A stretch of DNA of 64,000 nt from CAYZJV01 sp049310885. Lineage in GTDB: Bacteria; Spirochaetota; Spirochaetia; Sphaerochaetales; Sphaerochaetaceae. Of this stretch, positions 45,547 to 56,000 are shown piece after piece. The stretch is taken from the NCBI RefSeq assembly GCF_049310885.1, contig NZ_JBMDYO010000001.1, positions 186,001 to 250,000 on the forward strand, read 5' to 3'. A program made the position numbers and the translations under genes. The notes under the pieces are model-generated. The model did not search any database. It saw nothing but the letters and a program-made list of their open reading frames with translations, and was not told the DNA's origin. Positions within the stretch are counted from its first letter, which is position 1; every line of letters starts with the position of its first letter.

Positions 45547-46100
45547 ACCGAGAGTTTACCACGAAACCCCCTGGCTCCATAGTAGGAAGAGGCTCCATTA
45601 TGATAGACAAATACATGATCGTATCGCCTATCACAGAACAAAGCTCCACCCAATAAACGAATCGGCTCCGGAGTCAGGATCCAACTGGATGTTTTCAGAT
45701 CGAATTCTCCCAATTGCTGTAATTTCCGATAATCGGTCTCATCCAATAATCCTATACCCATTTCGTGAGCCATTCCAACTGCACTGTGGAGTGGTTTATG
45801 CTCTTTTCGGTCATTGAGCGCCAACTCATCATAACAGATACTTCTTCTTCCCTTTGGACTCTCTGCAGAACAGTCATAAAAGAGGTAAGAGTTGGTAGCA
45901 GGGTTATAATCAACGACATCCGGTTCTCCACCGGTACGTTCCATCTCGTGCAGTGACCACACTTTTTCAGGTTGTTGGCGCAATTTTTCCACAACATCTT
46001 CCCATACAATCTGTGCGTGTCTATTCTTATGTTCCTCGAATCGTTTACCTAGGATAGACAACAACTCGGTAAATTCCTGTTCGGATATACTCTTACCCAT
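45543..46100 (-). CDS. DUF4256 domain protein
   Basis: 185 residues. The C-terminal signature GEFDLKTSSWILTPEPIRLLGG followed by ALFCDRRYDHVFVYHNGASSYY is that of DUF4256, soluble proteins of unknown function. AAGGAGG precedes the start. First gene of a three-gene minus-strand run. Confidence 0.85.
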   Translation of the reverse strand: MGKSISEQEFTELLSILGKRFEEHKNRHAQIVWEDVVEKLRQQPEKVWSLHEMERTGGEPDVVDYNPATNSYLFYDCSAESPKGRRSICYDELALNDRKEHKPLHSAVGMAHEMGIGLLDETDYRKLQQLGEFDLKTSSWILTPEPIRLLGGALFCDRRYDHVFVYHNGASSYYGARGFRGKLSV

Positions 46101-46178
46101 GTCTTATCCTCCTTCCATATTAAAAATATAGTAGGGGGATAGATCAAATGGCAACAGTCTATAGCGAGGACTTGAAGC

Positions 46179-46205
46179 GAGGGGGACAGTAAGGACATCC
46201 CCCTC
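46179..46205 (-). other. GC-rich hairpin after the GHL15-like gene
   Basis: GAGGGGGA and TCCCCCTC form a perfect 8-bp stem 13 bases after the stop at 46218. There is no T-run on the minus strand, so it may be a weak or factor-aided terminator. Confidence 0.5.
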
Positions 46206-46217
46206 ATCTGAAATTTC

Positions 46218-49058
46218 TCAATCGGCTAACAATACAATCGCATCATGAGGAGGAAGTACCAAGGTACCTAGAATCGGTTTCCCACTATTGGTCTCGGTAT
46301 CCAGAATCCCTTTTATCCTTCTAATATTGCTCCTAGCGAGGGACCCTGAAATATCGTCAAGCGAAATCTCGCGTTCCATATCCGTCGCATTGACCAGGAC
46401 GATACCATGCTCGAAATCCCGTCTGAATACTCCCGATTCCGCCATCGTGACAGTGAGATTCCGAATTTCAACCACACCTTTTTTCCCCACATTCATCCTG
46501 TAGATTATCTCGTCTTTTGGATTTACCGTAGTATGGAACTGCACATGACCATTGGAACCTTTGAGCAGACCAGAAAGATCGAAATAGTCTCTCCACTTGT
46601 CATCAACTGTAACCCCTATTGTTGTGATAGTAGAAGTTGTCTCCAAGATCTCATAGTCGAATTCCATGACAAATTGTCTGCTCTCCGAATCTGTATTGCG
46701 TCCTTTATAAACAATCCTCGATTTGGTTCCTTTGTTGCCAAGAAGAGATGGTTCTGGTTTCGCCACAACTTCAACCTTGTTCCTGACAATTTCTTCTGCA
46801 GGACCGAGAGCTTGTCCTAACCATCCTTTTCCCGAAAAATCATGGGTACTTCGACCTGAATCATCAACCAGCATCTCATCGAAGAAGAACGGAGTACTTC
46901 TCATATCGCCAAGGTCGAACTCATAGAAAGCATCGGTGAGAAGAGCAGAGCCGATAGCAAAACGTTGAAAGTCGAGATCCTGTTCTTCGGGTTCACGTTT
47001 ATCCTCAGGAACGTCCCAGTTCGGATGGATGGGGGTTGCCTGCAGGACAATGATCGACGGTTGGGCATAAAGATCCTTGAAACGCCAACAATTGTATAGA
47101 TTCCAGCACCATTGGGCTTCACTGTACATATCTCGATCTTCAGTGAGATACCAAGCATTGTTAAAATAGGTTATTGCCACACCGTTCGTCAATGGTGCGA
47201 TCGTCTGGTCGAAAGAAGGCCCGGTTAGAATGATTTCATTGAAACCGAATTGTTTACGTAAACTGCGAAGCATGGTCAATGACGCACTCGCAGTCATCTC
47301 ATGAGCCCAGATCAGCGTCTCATCCTTCTTGAAATTCCGGTTGTAATCGGCCTTGATTTTTGTCGATGTGTAAGCTCCTGGAATTCCATCATGAGTACTG
47401 GTTTTGAACTGGTCGAGGAATAAACCATCCCATGTACCATCCTCTACATGGAGATCCATTACCGCGCTTGCCCAATAGTCAAGATACTTTTGACCTTCAG
47501 CATTGTATGGACAGAAAGGAGAGACGTTCAAAAGGATATCGTGGTAGTCCTTCGACTCATTCAAGACATTGCCCTTTGGGTCACGAAGATACCAATCTTC
47601 TTCAATTCCTTCGGGGAATAATACCTCAGCTGAAGCCAAAGGATTCGCATATTGTTCAATCATCCACTTATCAATCCCGAAGCTGTGAGATTCCATCTTT
47701 GGAAGTAAGACGATATCGGGATTTTGCTGTCGTAGTCTCAGCGATACCGCCGGATCGTTGGTACTGTGTCTTGGATGGAGCCCAACAACTATATCGTAGA
47801 AAGCCAACCTTCGTTCAAGTTCCATAGAATTCATCAATGGCTTGTCCCCTATCTGGGTACCTCCTCCATCTGGGGCTATCCACTCTGTGAAGCCGAACTG
47901 GATATTCCCTAGCCTCGGGTATGCAGTTGAAGCCAATAGCTGCGCGGGATGGTCTTCCATTGTCCGATTTTCAGGACGTTGGAGAGAAACCTCAATATTC
48001 GCTATCTCAATACTTACTCCATCAAGCACTCTCAAATCGATGACATAGGGGATATCCTTCTCTCCTGTCTTCAAACCACAGATGAAATGTCCTCCATCTA
48101 TTTCGAAACCTGGAATATTTATACTATTGCGCTCTTCGTCTGCATCCGCAGAATTGTACATATTCACATAGCCAATATATTCGTGGTTCTTGCCATTTCT
48201 TAGCAGTTTCCAATCGAACTCAAGGATAAGAACGACATCTTCCGGAAGATCTACCATGGATGGTTTGGTAGATAATTTTGCCCAACCGTTCAAGTAGATG
48301 CTGTTGGTGGCTCCAGCGATGGAACTTTTGCCAATGTAATGATTCCCCTCTACCGTGACATAGGGACTATGGATTGGCAATGCACTTGTCGTGTCCTCAC
48401 AAGCGACAATAGCGCCTGTCTTGAGGTCCTTGATCCTGATATCGGTTACTGCGATCTTTCCTTTGTTAATAACATTCATTAGTAGCCGATAATCAGAATA
48501 ATCCTTCAGTTGGAAAGCCATGACAGCTTCACCCTTGCTACCGGCCGGTTCGTTGATATACATACTCTGCTCGACCCAATCATCGCGCGAGGAACCGGTT
48601 TCAGAGTAGAAAAGGACCTCAAAGCCCTCATCTGGAGTCTCCAACACCTTGTAATTAAACCGAAGCTCATATCTTCCTCGTGGTGTAAGAGGTATCAGAT
48701 GGGGATCCGTCCGATAATACTGGAGGAATTTCTCTTTCCCAGTCGAATACCCTATAATCCAACGATCGTGTTCTTCTGTGGGGAAAGATCCGATTTCACC
48801 AAGCTCGAAACCTCGACCTGGACCACGCTGCATGGTAGAAAAATCTTCAACAGCCCATAATTCGTATACCCGTCCATAACCTGCTGCTCCATCGGGAACG
48901 GATAGGGGTGAATTCTCCAAATCTTCATAAGTTGGAGAATACTGCAATGCGGCGTCGGTTTCTTGTTGTGTGGAAGCACACGAATTAAAAAGCAATGACA
49001 CTAACAGGACAACGCCAGCAACAAAAGGGATATACCCTTTGGCCAAACGACAGTCCAT
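46218..49058 (-). CDS. Lipoprotein with GHL15-like putative glycoside hydrolase domain
   Basis: 946 residues. Lipoprotein signal ends LLFNSCAS (Cys27). The N-terminal part (about 30-380) holds two beta-rich, carbohydrate-binding-like stretches. The middle (about 385-720) resembles the hypothetical glycosyl hydrolase family 15 barrel: WTEW-type start FGFTEWIAPDGG, NPDIVLLPKMESHS, WDGLFLDQF (acidic residue near 546) and LIWAHEMTASAS. The C-terminus is again beta-rich. Likely an envelope-bound enzyme acting on a polysaccharide. Start at 49058 follows GGAGC; an upstream GTG/ATG at 49085 would spoil the signal. Divergent from the sigma-factor operon, hence perhaps part of the same system. Confidence 0.7.
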   Translation of the reverse strand: MDCRLAKGYIPFVAGVVLLVSLLFNSCASTQQETDAALQYSPTYEDLENSPLSVPDGAAGYGRVYELWAVEDFSTMQRGPGRGFELGEIGSFPTEEHDRWIIGYSTGKEKFLQYYRTDPHLIPLTPRGRYELRFNYKVLETPDEGFEVLFYSETGSSRDDWVEQSMYINEPAGSKGEAVMAFQLKDYSDYRLLMNVINKGKIAVTDIRIKDLKTGAIVACEDTTSALPIHSPYVTVEGNHYIGKSSIAGATNSIYLNGWAKLSTKPSMVDLPEDVVLILEFDWKLLRNGKNHEYIGYVNMYNSADADEERNSINIPGFEIDGGHFICGLKTGEKDIPYVIDLRVLDGVSIEIANIEVSLQRPENRTMEDHPAQLLASTAYPRLGNIQFGFTEWIAPDGGGTQIGDKPLMNSMELERRLAFYDIVVGLHPRHSTNDPAVSLRLRQQNPDIVLLPKMESHSFGIDKWMIEQYANPLASAEVLFPEGIEEDWYLRDPKGNVLNESKDYHDILLNVSPFCPYNAEGQKYLDYWASAVMDLHVEDGTWDGLFLDQFKTSTHDGIPGAYTSTKIKADYNRNFKKDETLIWAHEMTASASLTMLRSLRKQFGFNEIILTGPSFDQTIAPLTNGVAITYFNNAWYLTEDRDMYSEAQWCWNLYNCWRFKDLYAQPSIIVLQATPIHPNWDVPEDKREPEEQDLDFQRFAIGSALLTDAFYEFDLGDMRSTPFFFDEMLVDDSGRSTHDFSGKGWLGQALGPAEEIVRNKVEVVAKPEPSLLGNKGTKSRIVYKGRNTDSESRQFVMEFDYEILETTSTITTIGVTVDDKWRDYFDLSGLLKGSNGHVQFHTTVNPKDEIIYRMNVGKKGVVEIRNLTVTMAESGVFRRDFEHGIVLVNATDMEREISLDDISGSLARSNIRRIKGILDTETNSGKPILGTLVLPPHDAIVLLAD

Positions 49059-49234
49059 TTTTTGCTCCTTATCTCTTTGAGCCATTTCGGCTCCGCTTTC
49101 ATTAAGGCACTCCTACACTACTAAGTCAATCCCATATTTTCTTACAATAACTAAAATAAATAGTATTTGAACGGGGCACTTCACTCGGTTATCATTTATT
49201 AACCAAAATAATTTTTCAGCCTTGTTTTAAAATA

Positions 49235-49265
49235 TTGAAACCATTTTCCCATTCAGGCGTATAAT
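49235..49265 (+). promoter_or_regulatory. Promoter of the ECF sigma factor operon
   Basis: TTGAAA (49235-49240) and a perfect TATAAT (49260-49265) are 19 bases apart. The same segment can be read as an ECF-type promoter, GAAAC (49237) then CGTAT 16 bases on, which would allow autoregulation. The ATG at 49276 is ten bases past the -10, leaving almost no leader. Confidence 0.5.
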
Positions 49266-49275
49266 AATTGGTACG

Positions 49276-49908
49276 ATGGAGGAAGTAAAACAGCGCGATC
49301 AGTTCTCCTACATTGAAAAGCAAGCTCAGGTTGAAGATAGCGACGCTCAGTTAGTCTATCGTACTCTCCATGAGGACAAAAACGCCTACGCAGAGATCGT
49401 AAAATCATACACACCGATTTTCTATTCTTTAATAAAACGATTCAGCCCCAACAAATCACCAGAAACCATAGAAGACGAACTTCAGGAAATCTTCATCCAT
49501 ATATACAAAGCTCTGCCATCGTACCAAGAGGGAAACCCGTTTTACTCTTGGGCGTATACCATTGCGATCAATTGGATCCGCTCACAATATCGGAAAGACC
49601 GAAGAACGAAGAAGCAGAAGATCGTTACCTATGACGAGCAGATTGGAACCCTACAAGGTTTTCAAAGCACCGATGCACCTGAACATGCATTGCTGGTAAA
49701 AGAGGCCTCGAACCTGTTGGATCAAGCGCTTCAGAATCTCAAACAAGCATATCGGGAAGTATTCATTCTCAGGATAATACAGAACCTCTCGGTATCTGAG
49801 GCAGCCAAGATCCTGAAACTCCCCGAAGGTACAGTAAAAACATATTTGCACCGGGGACGCCAACAATTACGAAAATGGCTGATAAAACACCAGTGGTATA
49901 ATGATTGA
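49276..49908 (+). CDS. ECF-type RNA polymerase sigma factor
   Basis: 210 residues. Region 2 (about 45-115) contains ETIEDELQEIFIHIYKALPSY and SWAYTIAINWIRSQYRKDRR; region 4 (about 150-205) contains REVFILRIIQNLSVSEAAKIL and EGTVKTYLHRGRQQLRKW. Binds core polymerase and directs it to a small regulon. The next gene encodes a zinc-finger anti-sigma factor. There is no clear ribosome-binding site before the ATG. Confidence 0.92.
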   Translation: MEEVKQRDQFSYIEKQAQVEDSDAQLVYRTLHEDKNAYAEIVKSYTPIFYSLIKRFSPNKSPETIEDELQEIFIHIYKALPSYQEGNPFYSWAYTIAINWIRSQYRKDRRTKKQKIVTYDEQIGTLQGFQSTDAPEHALLVKEASNLLDQALQNLKQAYREVFILRIIQNLSVSEAAKILKLPEGTVKTYLHRGRQQLRKWLIKHQWYND

Positions 49909-49931
49909 TAAAGAATGTGAAACCATTTGAA

Positions 49932-49951
49932 AAACCCTGCGTATAGGGTTT
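49932..49951 (+). other. Hairpin between sigma and anti-sigma genes
   Basis: AAACCCT and AGGGTTT pair perfectly around a 6-base loop, with no T-run. It may set the ratio of sigma to anti-sigma mRNA. Confidence 0.5.
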
Positions 49952-49975
49952 ATAGAAACTGAAGGAGATGGAAAG

Positions 49976-50644
49976 ATGACCTGTAGAGCATGCAAAACAT
50001 ACCTGGATCATTGGCTACAAGAGCAATTGGGATCCAATATATTGATTGATGACATGCTACCAATCGCTCCACAAGTCGCGGACCATCTATCCACGTGTCA
50101 TGGATGTGCCACGTACTACGAGACCATAAAGATGGTGTTCGGTACATCAGACAATCTGGGAGTGCAAGCCACTCCAATTCCTGCAGGCATGGAAGATCGG
50201 ATCTCGGCATCTGTACTTGAACGTATCCAGAGAGATGAAGATGTAAACAGCAAATTCAAGAAGCGGAATTCCCATTTCTACAAATATGTGATGGCCGCTG
50301 CAGTATTAGCAATGGTTCTCCTACCTTTCGTTGGAAGACAAGACAGTGGCTTCAAACCAACAGACAACGTCGGGGCAGAGCTGGCACAAGTGAGGCTGGA
50401 AATTGAGGCGCCCCACGCCGAGAGTGTGGTTGTAGTTGGAGATTGGAACAATTGGGATACACAATCGCACTATTTAGCCAGAGGTGACCAGGGGGAGACT
50501 TGGAGCATCGAGATGGAATTGGAACAGGGTAAGGAATATCGTTACCAATTCGTCATCGATGGAGAACGCTGGATAGCCGATCCAAACGCCTATCTTCAGG
50601 TAGACGATGGATTCGGTGGAATAAATTCAGTTCTAGAAATGTAG
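49976..50644 (+). CDS. Anti-sigma factor with outer CBM48-like domain
   Basis: 222 residues. The N-terminal cytoplasmic part has an anti-sigma zinc finger, HLSTCHGC (HxxxCxxC; His37, Cys41, Cys44), with extra CRAC at 3-6. One membrane segment (about 103-119) follows. The C-terminal outer domain (139-222) has the AMPK/isoamylase N-terminal fold pattern: SVVVVGDWNNWD, WSIEMELEQGKEYRYQFVIDGE, WIADPNAY. In family members this module binds glycogen-like glucans, so the protein may sense a polysaccharide and free the sigma factor. AAGGAG site. An alternative is that the outer domain is only a protein-interaction module. Confidence 0.85.
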   Translation: MTCRACKTYLDHWLQEQLGSNILIDDMLPIAPQVADHLSTCHGCATYYETIKMVFGTSDNLGVQATPIPAGMEDRISASVLERIQRDEDVNSKFKKRNSHFYKYVMAAAVLAMVLLPFVGRQDSGFKPTDNVGAELAQVRLEIEAPHAESVVVVGDWNNWDTQSHYLARGDQGETWSIEMELEQGKEYRYQFVIDGERWIADPNAYLQVDDGFGGINSVLEM

Positions 50645-50656
50645 GAGATATGTAAA

Positions 50657-51283
50657 ATGAAACGTATAGGATTGTTATTATTGCTTGTAGCGTTTACCGT
50701 GATCCCAGTAATGGCTGAGGAGTTAGAAACCGGCATGGAGGATCCTTTTGTCGCTGAATTGGCTTATCAACTGAGAGAGCGCGGATGGGACGAGGAGTCA
50801 GTGGGTATGTTACGTGAGCAAGCCCGACTATTGAACTGGGATGAAGCCAGAATGGCAGACCCGGCAATGATTGCGTATGCTCTTCACTATGGAACCGCTG
50901 AAATGGAATCACCATCAATGGAAATGGCAAGGATTCGAGCCGAAATGGCTTTGGAAATTGCAATCGAATCGCGGGAAATGACTCGACTGGGTTATTCCAA
51001 ACAGGAAATTGCCCAAGGTGTTGCTAAAGGTCTTCATGATGTAGTTGAGCAAACCAAAGCCCAAAACGGTGTATCCAAAGGTGAACGGTATGATCCGCTG
51101 GATTCAGAGGTAGTTCGTTCCGCTGTTAGATCTGCGGTTGGAAAAGAAATTGCAGCGCAACAGAAGACTACTACACGAAATGCGGTTGGTTTGACAAAAC
51201 GGAATGCAAAGGCTGAAGGAAATCCCGGTGCATCCGGCAGTGCCTTCTCGCATAAGTTTGCCACACCAGGTGGCGTTAGATAG
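50657..51283 (+). CDS. Exported helical protein of unknown function
   Basis: 208 residues with a signal peptide (KRIGLLLLLVAFTVIPVMA). The mature part is largely helical and charged (about 25-140), then a Lys/Ala/Gly-rich tail. No known family. Twelve bases after the anti-sigma gene with a GGAG site, so clearly in the operon. Confidence 0.7.
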   Translation: MKRIGLLLLLVAFTVIPVMAEELETGMEDPFVAELAYQLRERGWDEESVGMLREQARLLNWDEARMADPAMIAYALHYGTAEMESPSMEMARIRAEMALEIAIESREMTRLGYSKQEIAQGVAKGLHDVVEQTKAQNGVSKGERYDPLDSEVVRSAVRSAVGKEIAAQQKTTTRNAVGLTKRNAKAEGNPGASGSAFSHKFATPGGVR

Positions 51284-51294
51284 GAGAGTTTTAA

Positions 51295-51999
51295 TTGGGT
51301 ATCCATACTTCCAGGATTATTCCCATTCTCGTTATGTTTTGGGTTCTGGTGGGGAGTATTCTCCCTGCCGGGACCTGGAACGCCCGATTTGAGCGGACAG
51401 TCAAATCCGCTCATTTTACTGAATCCGAAGAACAGCAAATACATAACCTTCTCACCGAAGCCCAAGAGGATCAGATACCAGTAGATCTTCTTGTCTTGAG
51501 ACTGGAAGAGGGAGTCGCCAAGCGGGTCCCTACTTCTACATTGTACAACGCTTTGGAACTGGAGAGGCAAGCCTACTCTTACACACGAGATTTGATCGTA
51601 CATGAATTGGGATTACAGGAAGCCGAACGCATAGTGTCCGATAACACGATATGGTCTAGAGTAACGACCATCTATCGTCAAGGAGTTCCCGATGAAGACC
51701 TTAAAGCCCTAATTGCTATGTTCAACAAACAGAGATCTGCTGAAAGGTGGAATAACTTCCGTTATGGTGGAGGGCTGCTTATAGCATTGAGACAATGGGG
51801 GTTGGAAGAAACCCTGAGCCTTAAGGTGGTCGAAGCACTCTCCCGATCATCTATTCCAGGAGAGGATTACCGTGCGGTAATAGACCTCTTCAATGCAGGA
51901 ATATCAAATCGCACTTCTTTAGAGGATATCGCCAACAGAATCATTGATTCAGCACCAAACAGTCGTTCCCTCAAGGTCTTGGAACGGATGGTACGGTAG
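51295..51999 (+). CDS. Exported helical protein of unknown function
   Basis: 234 residues starting at a TTG eight bases after AGGAG. The N-terminal hydrophobic stretch (IIPILVMFWVLVGSILPAG) looks like a signal peptide. The rest is helical, with short repeating units (FTESEEQQIHNLLTEAQ; VPDEDLKALIAMFNKQ; PGEDYRAVIDLFNAG) spaced through the protein. No known family. Part of the sigma/anti-sigma operon. Confidence 0.65.
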   Translation: MGIHTSRIIPILVMFWVLVGSILPAGTWNARFERTVKSAHFTESEEQQIHNLLTEAQEDQIPVDLLVLRLEEGVAKRVPTSTLYNALELERQAYSYTRDLIVHELGLQEAERIVSDNTIWSRVTTIYRQGVPDEDLKALIAMFNKQRSAERWNNFRYGGGLLIALRQWGLEETLSLKVVEALSRSSIPGEDYRAVIDLFNAGISNRTSLEDIANRIIDSAPNSRSLKVLERMVR

Positions 52000-52013
52000 A
52001 GAGGAGAGACTTC

Positions 52014-52961
52014 ATGTACTTCAATTTGCAGAAATTAGCAAAATTCGGATTGGCTCTTATCATAACCATGATACTCGCTACCTTGCCCCTTGCAGGACAA
52101 AGTTCTGCTTACGTTGGTGTATTCGGGGAATATCTAACTACACAGGGATCGGTCGGATCTGGGGTTCAAGGAAGTTATGATTACCGCACGAGCCTAGGTT
52201 CTGTGGGATATCTGAAATTCTCATCCCTAGGAGAGCTTTCCTATGATTTTTCGACTTCCGATATCTCAGACTTTTTCTCAGTGGATATCGAAAACATGTG
52301 GTTCATAGAAGATAATGAATTGGCCATCACGGCAGGTTCACAATTTTCCTTCTCCGGATATGGGGATACGGCCGCGCACTTCTCACCTGATTGGGATGTG
52401 ACCTATCGAATCTTCCGTGGATATCGAAAGGTCAACCCAAACTTCTCCTACTTTGGCTATGCATCGGAATCTCAAGTATTCAATGGTGTTCGAGTGGGAA
52501 TGGAACAGGCCCCAAAAGTGGAATTCTCCTATGACCTTTCGCTGGGAGCAGGTGTCGATTCCTATTTCGATACCCCATCCCCCGATATTCCCATAACCCT
52601 CTCAGGAGGAATCCATGGCTTGGTAGGGTATACGATAAACTGGGATCTTTGGGGGAGAACGTCATATCGAATCTCTGAAGAAGATATGAGACAGGGATTC
52701 TCCGGCAGTGTCGCCGGGCAAATGATGTTCACACCTTCAAGACTCTTTCAAGTATATCTGGCACCGGCATGGTATTGGTCATATCTTACCGGTAGCGAAT
52801 CTTTGGACATGTCGGTTGAGATCGCCACTCGTGCCGATCTTGCATTGGAAGATTCCCTGTATCTCTATGTCGGCCCATCCTTTGTTATGGACCATATACA
52901 GGATTCTGCACAACTGGAGACGAGCATGGCTATCACCATCGGGCTAGATATTGCGCTGTAA
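52014..52961 (+). CDS. Outer-membrane beta-barrel protein of the sigma operon
   Basis: 315 residues with a signal peptide (GLALIITMILATLPLAG) and alternating amphipathic, glycine- and tyrosine-rich strands throughout (AYVGVFGEYL, FSYDLSLGAGVDSYF, SGSVAGQMMFT, VYLAPAWYWSYL, TSMAITIGLDIAL). This predicts a barrel of perhaps 14-16 strands. In this operon it is a candidate export or docking channel for a polysaccharide. Follows the previous gene by 14 bases. Confidence 0.65.
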   Translation: MYFNLQKLAKFGLALIITMILATLPLAGQSSAYVGVFGEYLTTQGSVGSGVQGSYDYRTSLGSVGYLKFSSLGELSYDFSTSDISDFFSVDIENMWFIEDNELAITAGSQFSFSGYGDTAAHFSPDWDVTYRIFRGYRKVNPNFSYFGYASESQVFNGVRVGMEQAPKVEFSYDLSLGAGVDSYFDTPSPDIPITLSGGIHGLVGYTINWDLWGRTSYRISEEDMRQGFSGSVAGQMMFTPSRLFQVYLAPAWYWSYLTGSESLDMSVEIATRADLALEDSLYLYVGPSFVMDHIQDSAQLETSMAITIGLDIAL

Positions 52962-53065
52962 TTACTCCTTTCTCCTCCAAGATTGGATCAACAATTTCCT
53001 GATAGATGAATAATTAGGAAACTCTTTTCCTATCCAATCACGTTCGTTTGCCCTATACTGCACGC

Positions 53066-56000
53066 ATGAGAGGAAAGAAAAAGCGAAAAAAATCGCTTCC
53101 CGGTAAAACCACTGTCTATCGACCCCTTTTTATAACCGTTATCCTCATATTGCTTATCTTAACACCATGGATCATATGGCTTATCCGACCAGAGGTTCCT
53201 TTGAATCTCCTTGTGTATAATAAAAGTGTACCCGAAAATCCTGCTGTACAACATCTCGGGTTAGGCTGGATTCTCCATCATCTAAAAATCCCACAGTCCG
53301 AAGGCATTCCTCATAGTACTGAGATCTCCTACCGGGGATACCTCCCAGACCTTCCTGAAAAAGACCGCATTTCTCCGCTCTCTCCCATCCCCGAAGACAC
53401 TGACATCGTTTATATCGCCGACACGTATGGTGTCTACAGGAATAACAACGATATTACCACCGTTACAGAAGATGGCGTACGAAACTTAATCTATGGTGGA
53501 GTCGACCAGGACGATGTGGATGCCCTGCGCTCATTCTTGAATCGTGATGAGCCCAATACAGTAATCGCAGAATACAACACCTTTGCCACCCCTACTCCCG
53601 ATTATATCCAGTCGCAACTGTATGAAATGTTCCGTGTCCAATGGACCGGATGGTCTGGCCTCTATATCAATAATCTTGCTATTGGAGGGGACTGTCCGCC
53701 ATGGGTATATCCCATGTACGAACGGCATACGGGAAAATCCTGGAATTATCGAGGAAGCGGCATTTTGCTCTACAATACAGCCGAAGAGGTCGTTGTACTT
53801 ACCATGGAAGCAGATCTTAGTTCTAAGGCAAATATATTCGAGTATACACCAGAAGCTACAAAGACCCTTGGATTACAAGGATCCTTCTCCTATAACCGGA
53901 TGTTCGATATCGTCATACCACTTTCCGACGCACAGCTCCTAGGCACCTACACGCTCGATACAACAGCCTCTGGAATGGATAAACTTGAAAATTATGGCAT
54001 ACCGTCATCTTTTCCCGCTATCATCCAAAGCACGGTTGCTGAGCACACCACATACTATTTTGCAGGGAACTGGGCATATAGCCGAACACCCTTGAAATTC
54101 TCTTTCCTTGCCGGGGTACCTACGCTCATGCAACGTAGTATACCTGAGGACCTTGATAGAGAACACTTTTTCCAATGGCATGTCTACATGCCTCTTTTAC
54201 GTTCCATATTCTCTGAAGCTGAATTCCGAAAGCAGAATCCCGCACCCAAAACTGCTGCCAAAGTAGTAGAAATAGACCATACGACCATGGTCAGCCGGAC
54301 TCAAGGAAATATGCTCCAAGTATGGAAAGACAACGAATGGAATGACCTCTTCATCCATGGGGTCAATCTTGGAATTGCGATGCCAGGGAAATGGTTCACC
54401 GATTTCCCAAACAACAAGGCTCTCTACTACCGTTGGCTAACGAAAATGGGAGACTTGGGAGTGAATACGCTTCGTATCTACACTCTTTTAGACCCAGAAT
54501 TTTATAACGCATTCCTCCTGTATAACCAGCTCCATCCTAACCGGCCTATCTGGTTGATGCAGGAAATCTGGCCGGAGGAAGAACCACATGGGAACGATTA
54601 TCTTGCCTCCGCCTATCAAGCGGAGTATGAAAAGGAAATTGAGCATGTGATCGATGCGGTCCATGGCAATGCAACTATCGGAGAACGGAGAGGAAGAGCC
54701 TGGGGAACCTATACCAGCAATGTATCGGCCTACGTTATCGGATATCTGGTAGGAAGAGAGCTAGAACCTCACGAGGTTGAGGCAACCGATTTGCTTAACG
54801 TAGGGTATGCATTCAATGGTCAATACATTGGAACTACAGAGGATGCAACGCCGACCGAGGCATGGCTCGCAGCTAGTCTTGATTATGTGCTGAACTATGA
54901 GGAATCCACCTATGGATGGCAACATCCGGTAGCCATAGTCAACTGGCCAACACTTGATCCTATCGATCATCCATCAGAGAGGAATGAAGACGGTCTTAAG
55001 ATCAAGGAATCCAACGACCGTATAACCGTTAATATCAATCATCTACTGCCAGGATCCCAACTGAAGGCGGGACTTTTTGGTGCATACCATATCTATCCCA
55101 ATTATCCCGACTTCATGAACAACGATCCCCTCTATGACCTGTATGAAGATGGACAAGGTCGTTTTCGCTACGGTGGCTATCTGCGAGAATTCATACAGAT
55201 GCACACTGCCTACCCAGCTGTAGTGGCAGAATTCGGTCTTGCCACAGGAATGGGCAATGCCCACATAAGTCCTGATGGATACCACCATGGATCAATGACC
55301 GAAGAGGTCCAAGGGGAAGGTATCATACGAATGTTCGAGGCAATGCGCGTTGAAGGGTACGCCGGCGGCATCATCTTTGAGTGGATGGACGAGTGGACAA
55401 AGAAGACTTGGACAACCGAACCGTACATGATCCCCTACGATAGGCATATACTCTGGCATAATGCGATCGACCCAGAACAGAATTATGGTATTATTGCATA
55501 CGAAGCGGTAAAGCCTACCCGAGCAGGCGCGGAAACCTCCGGTTCAGGAGCAATTGAGCAGGTAGCCTTGCGTGCAGATGCCTCGTTCCTCCATATCGAT
55601 ATCACCTTAAAGAATACTCTCGATTTGGATAAAGAGAGGCTTATTCTAGGAATCGATACGTTCGCTAGAGACAAGGGAGAACTGGTGTATGATCCTTCTC
55701 TTCCTGTGAAAGCCCAAACAGGAATGGAATACCTTATAGTGACCGATGGCTTGGATACAGCCCGGTTGTTGGCTATTCCTCCAGCGAATGGAGCCGAGTA
55801 TGGATTTTCCACCTATGCTTCGCTTGAGCAGCGAGGAATATTCGAAGAAATGCGGAAATTGACCAATAAGGCGAGAGCGCTAGAAGATGGAACGCCTATT
55901 GCCGCACGATATGAGAATTCCAGCCAACTCAGGTATGGTGATCTACAAGGATCCACAAACCATTGGGTCATGAAGGGCGATATCGTGAGCATCCGTATTC

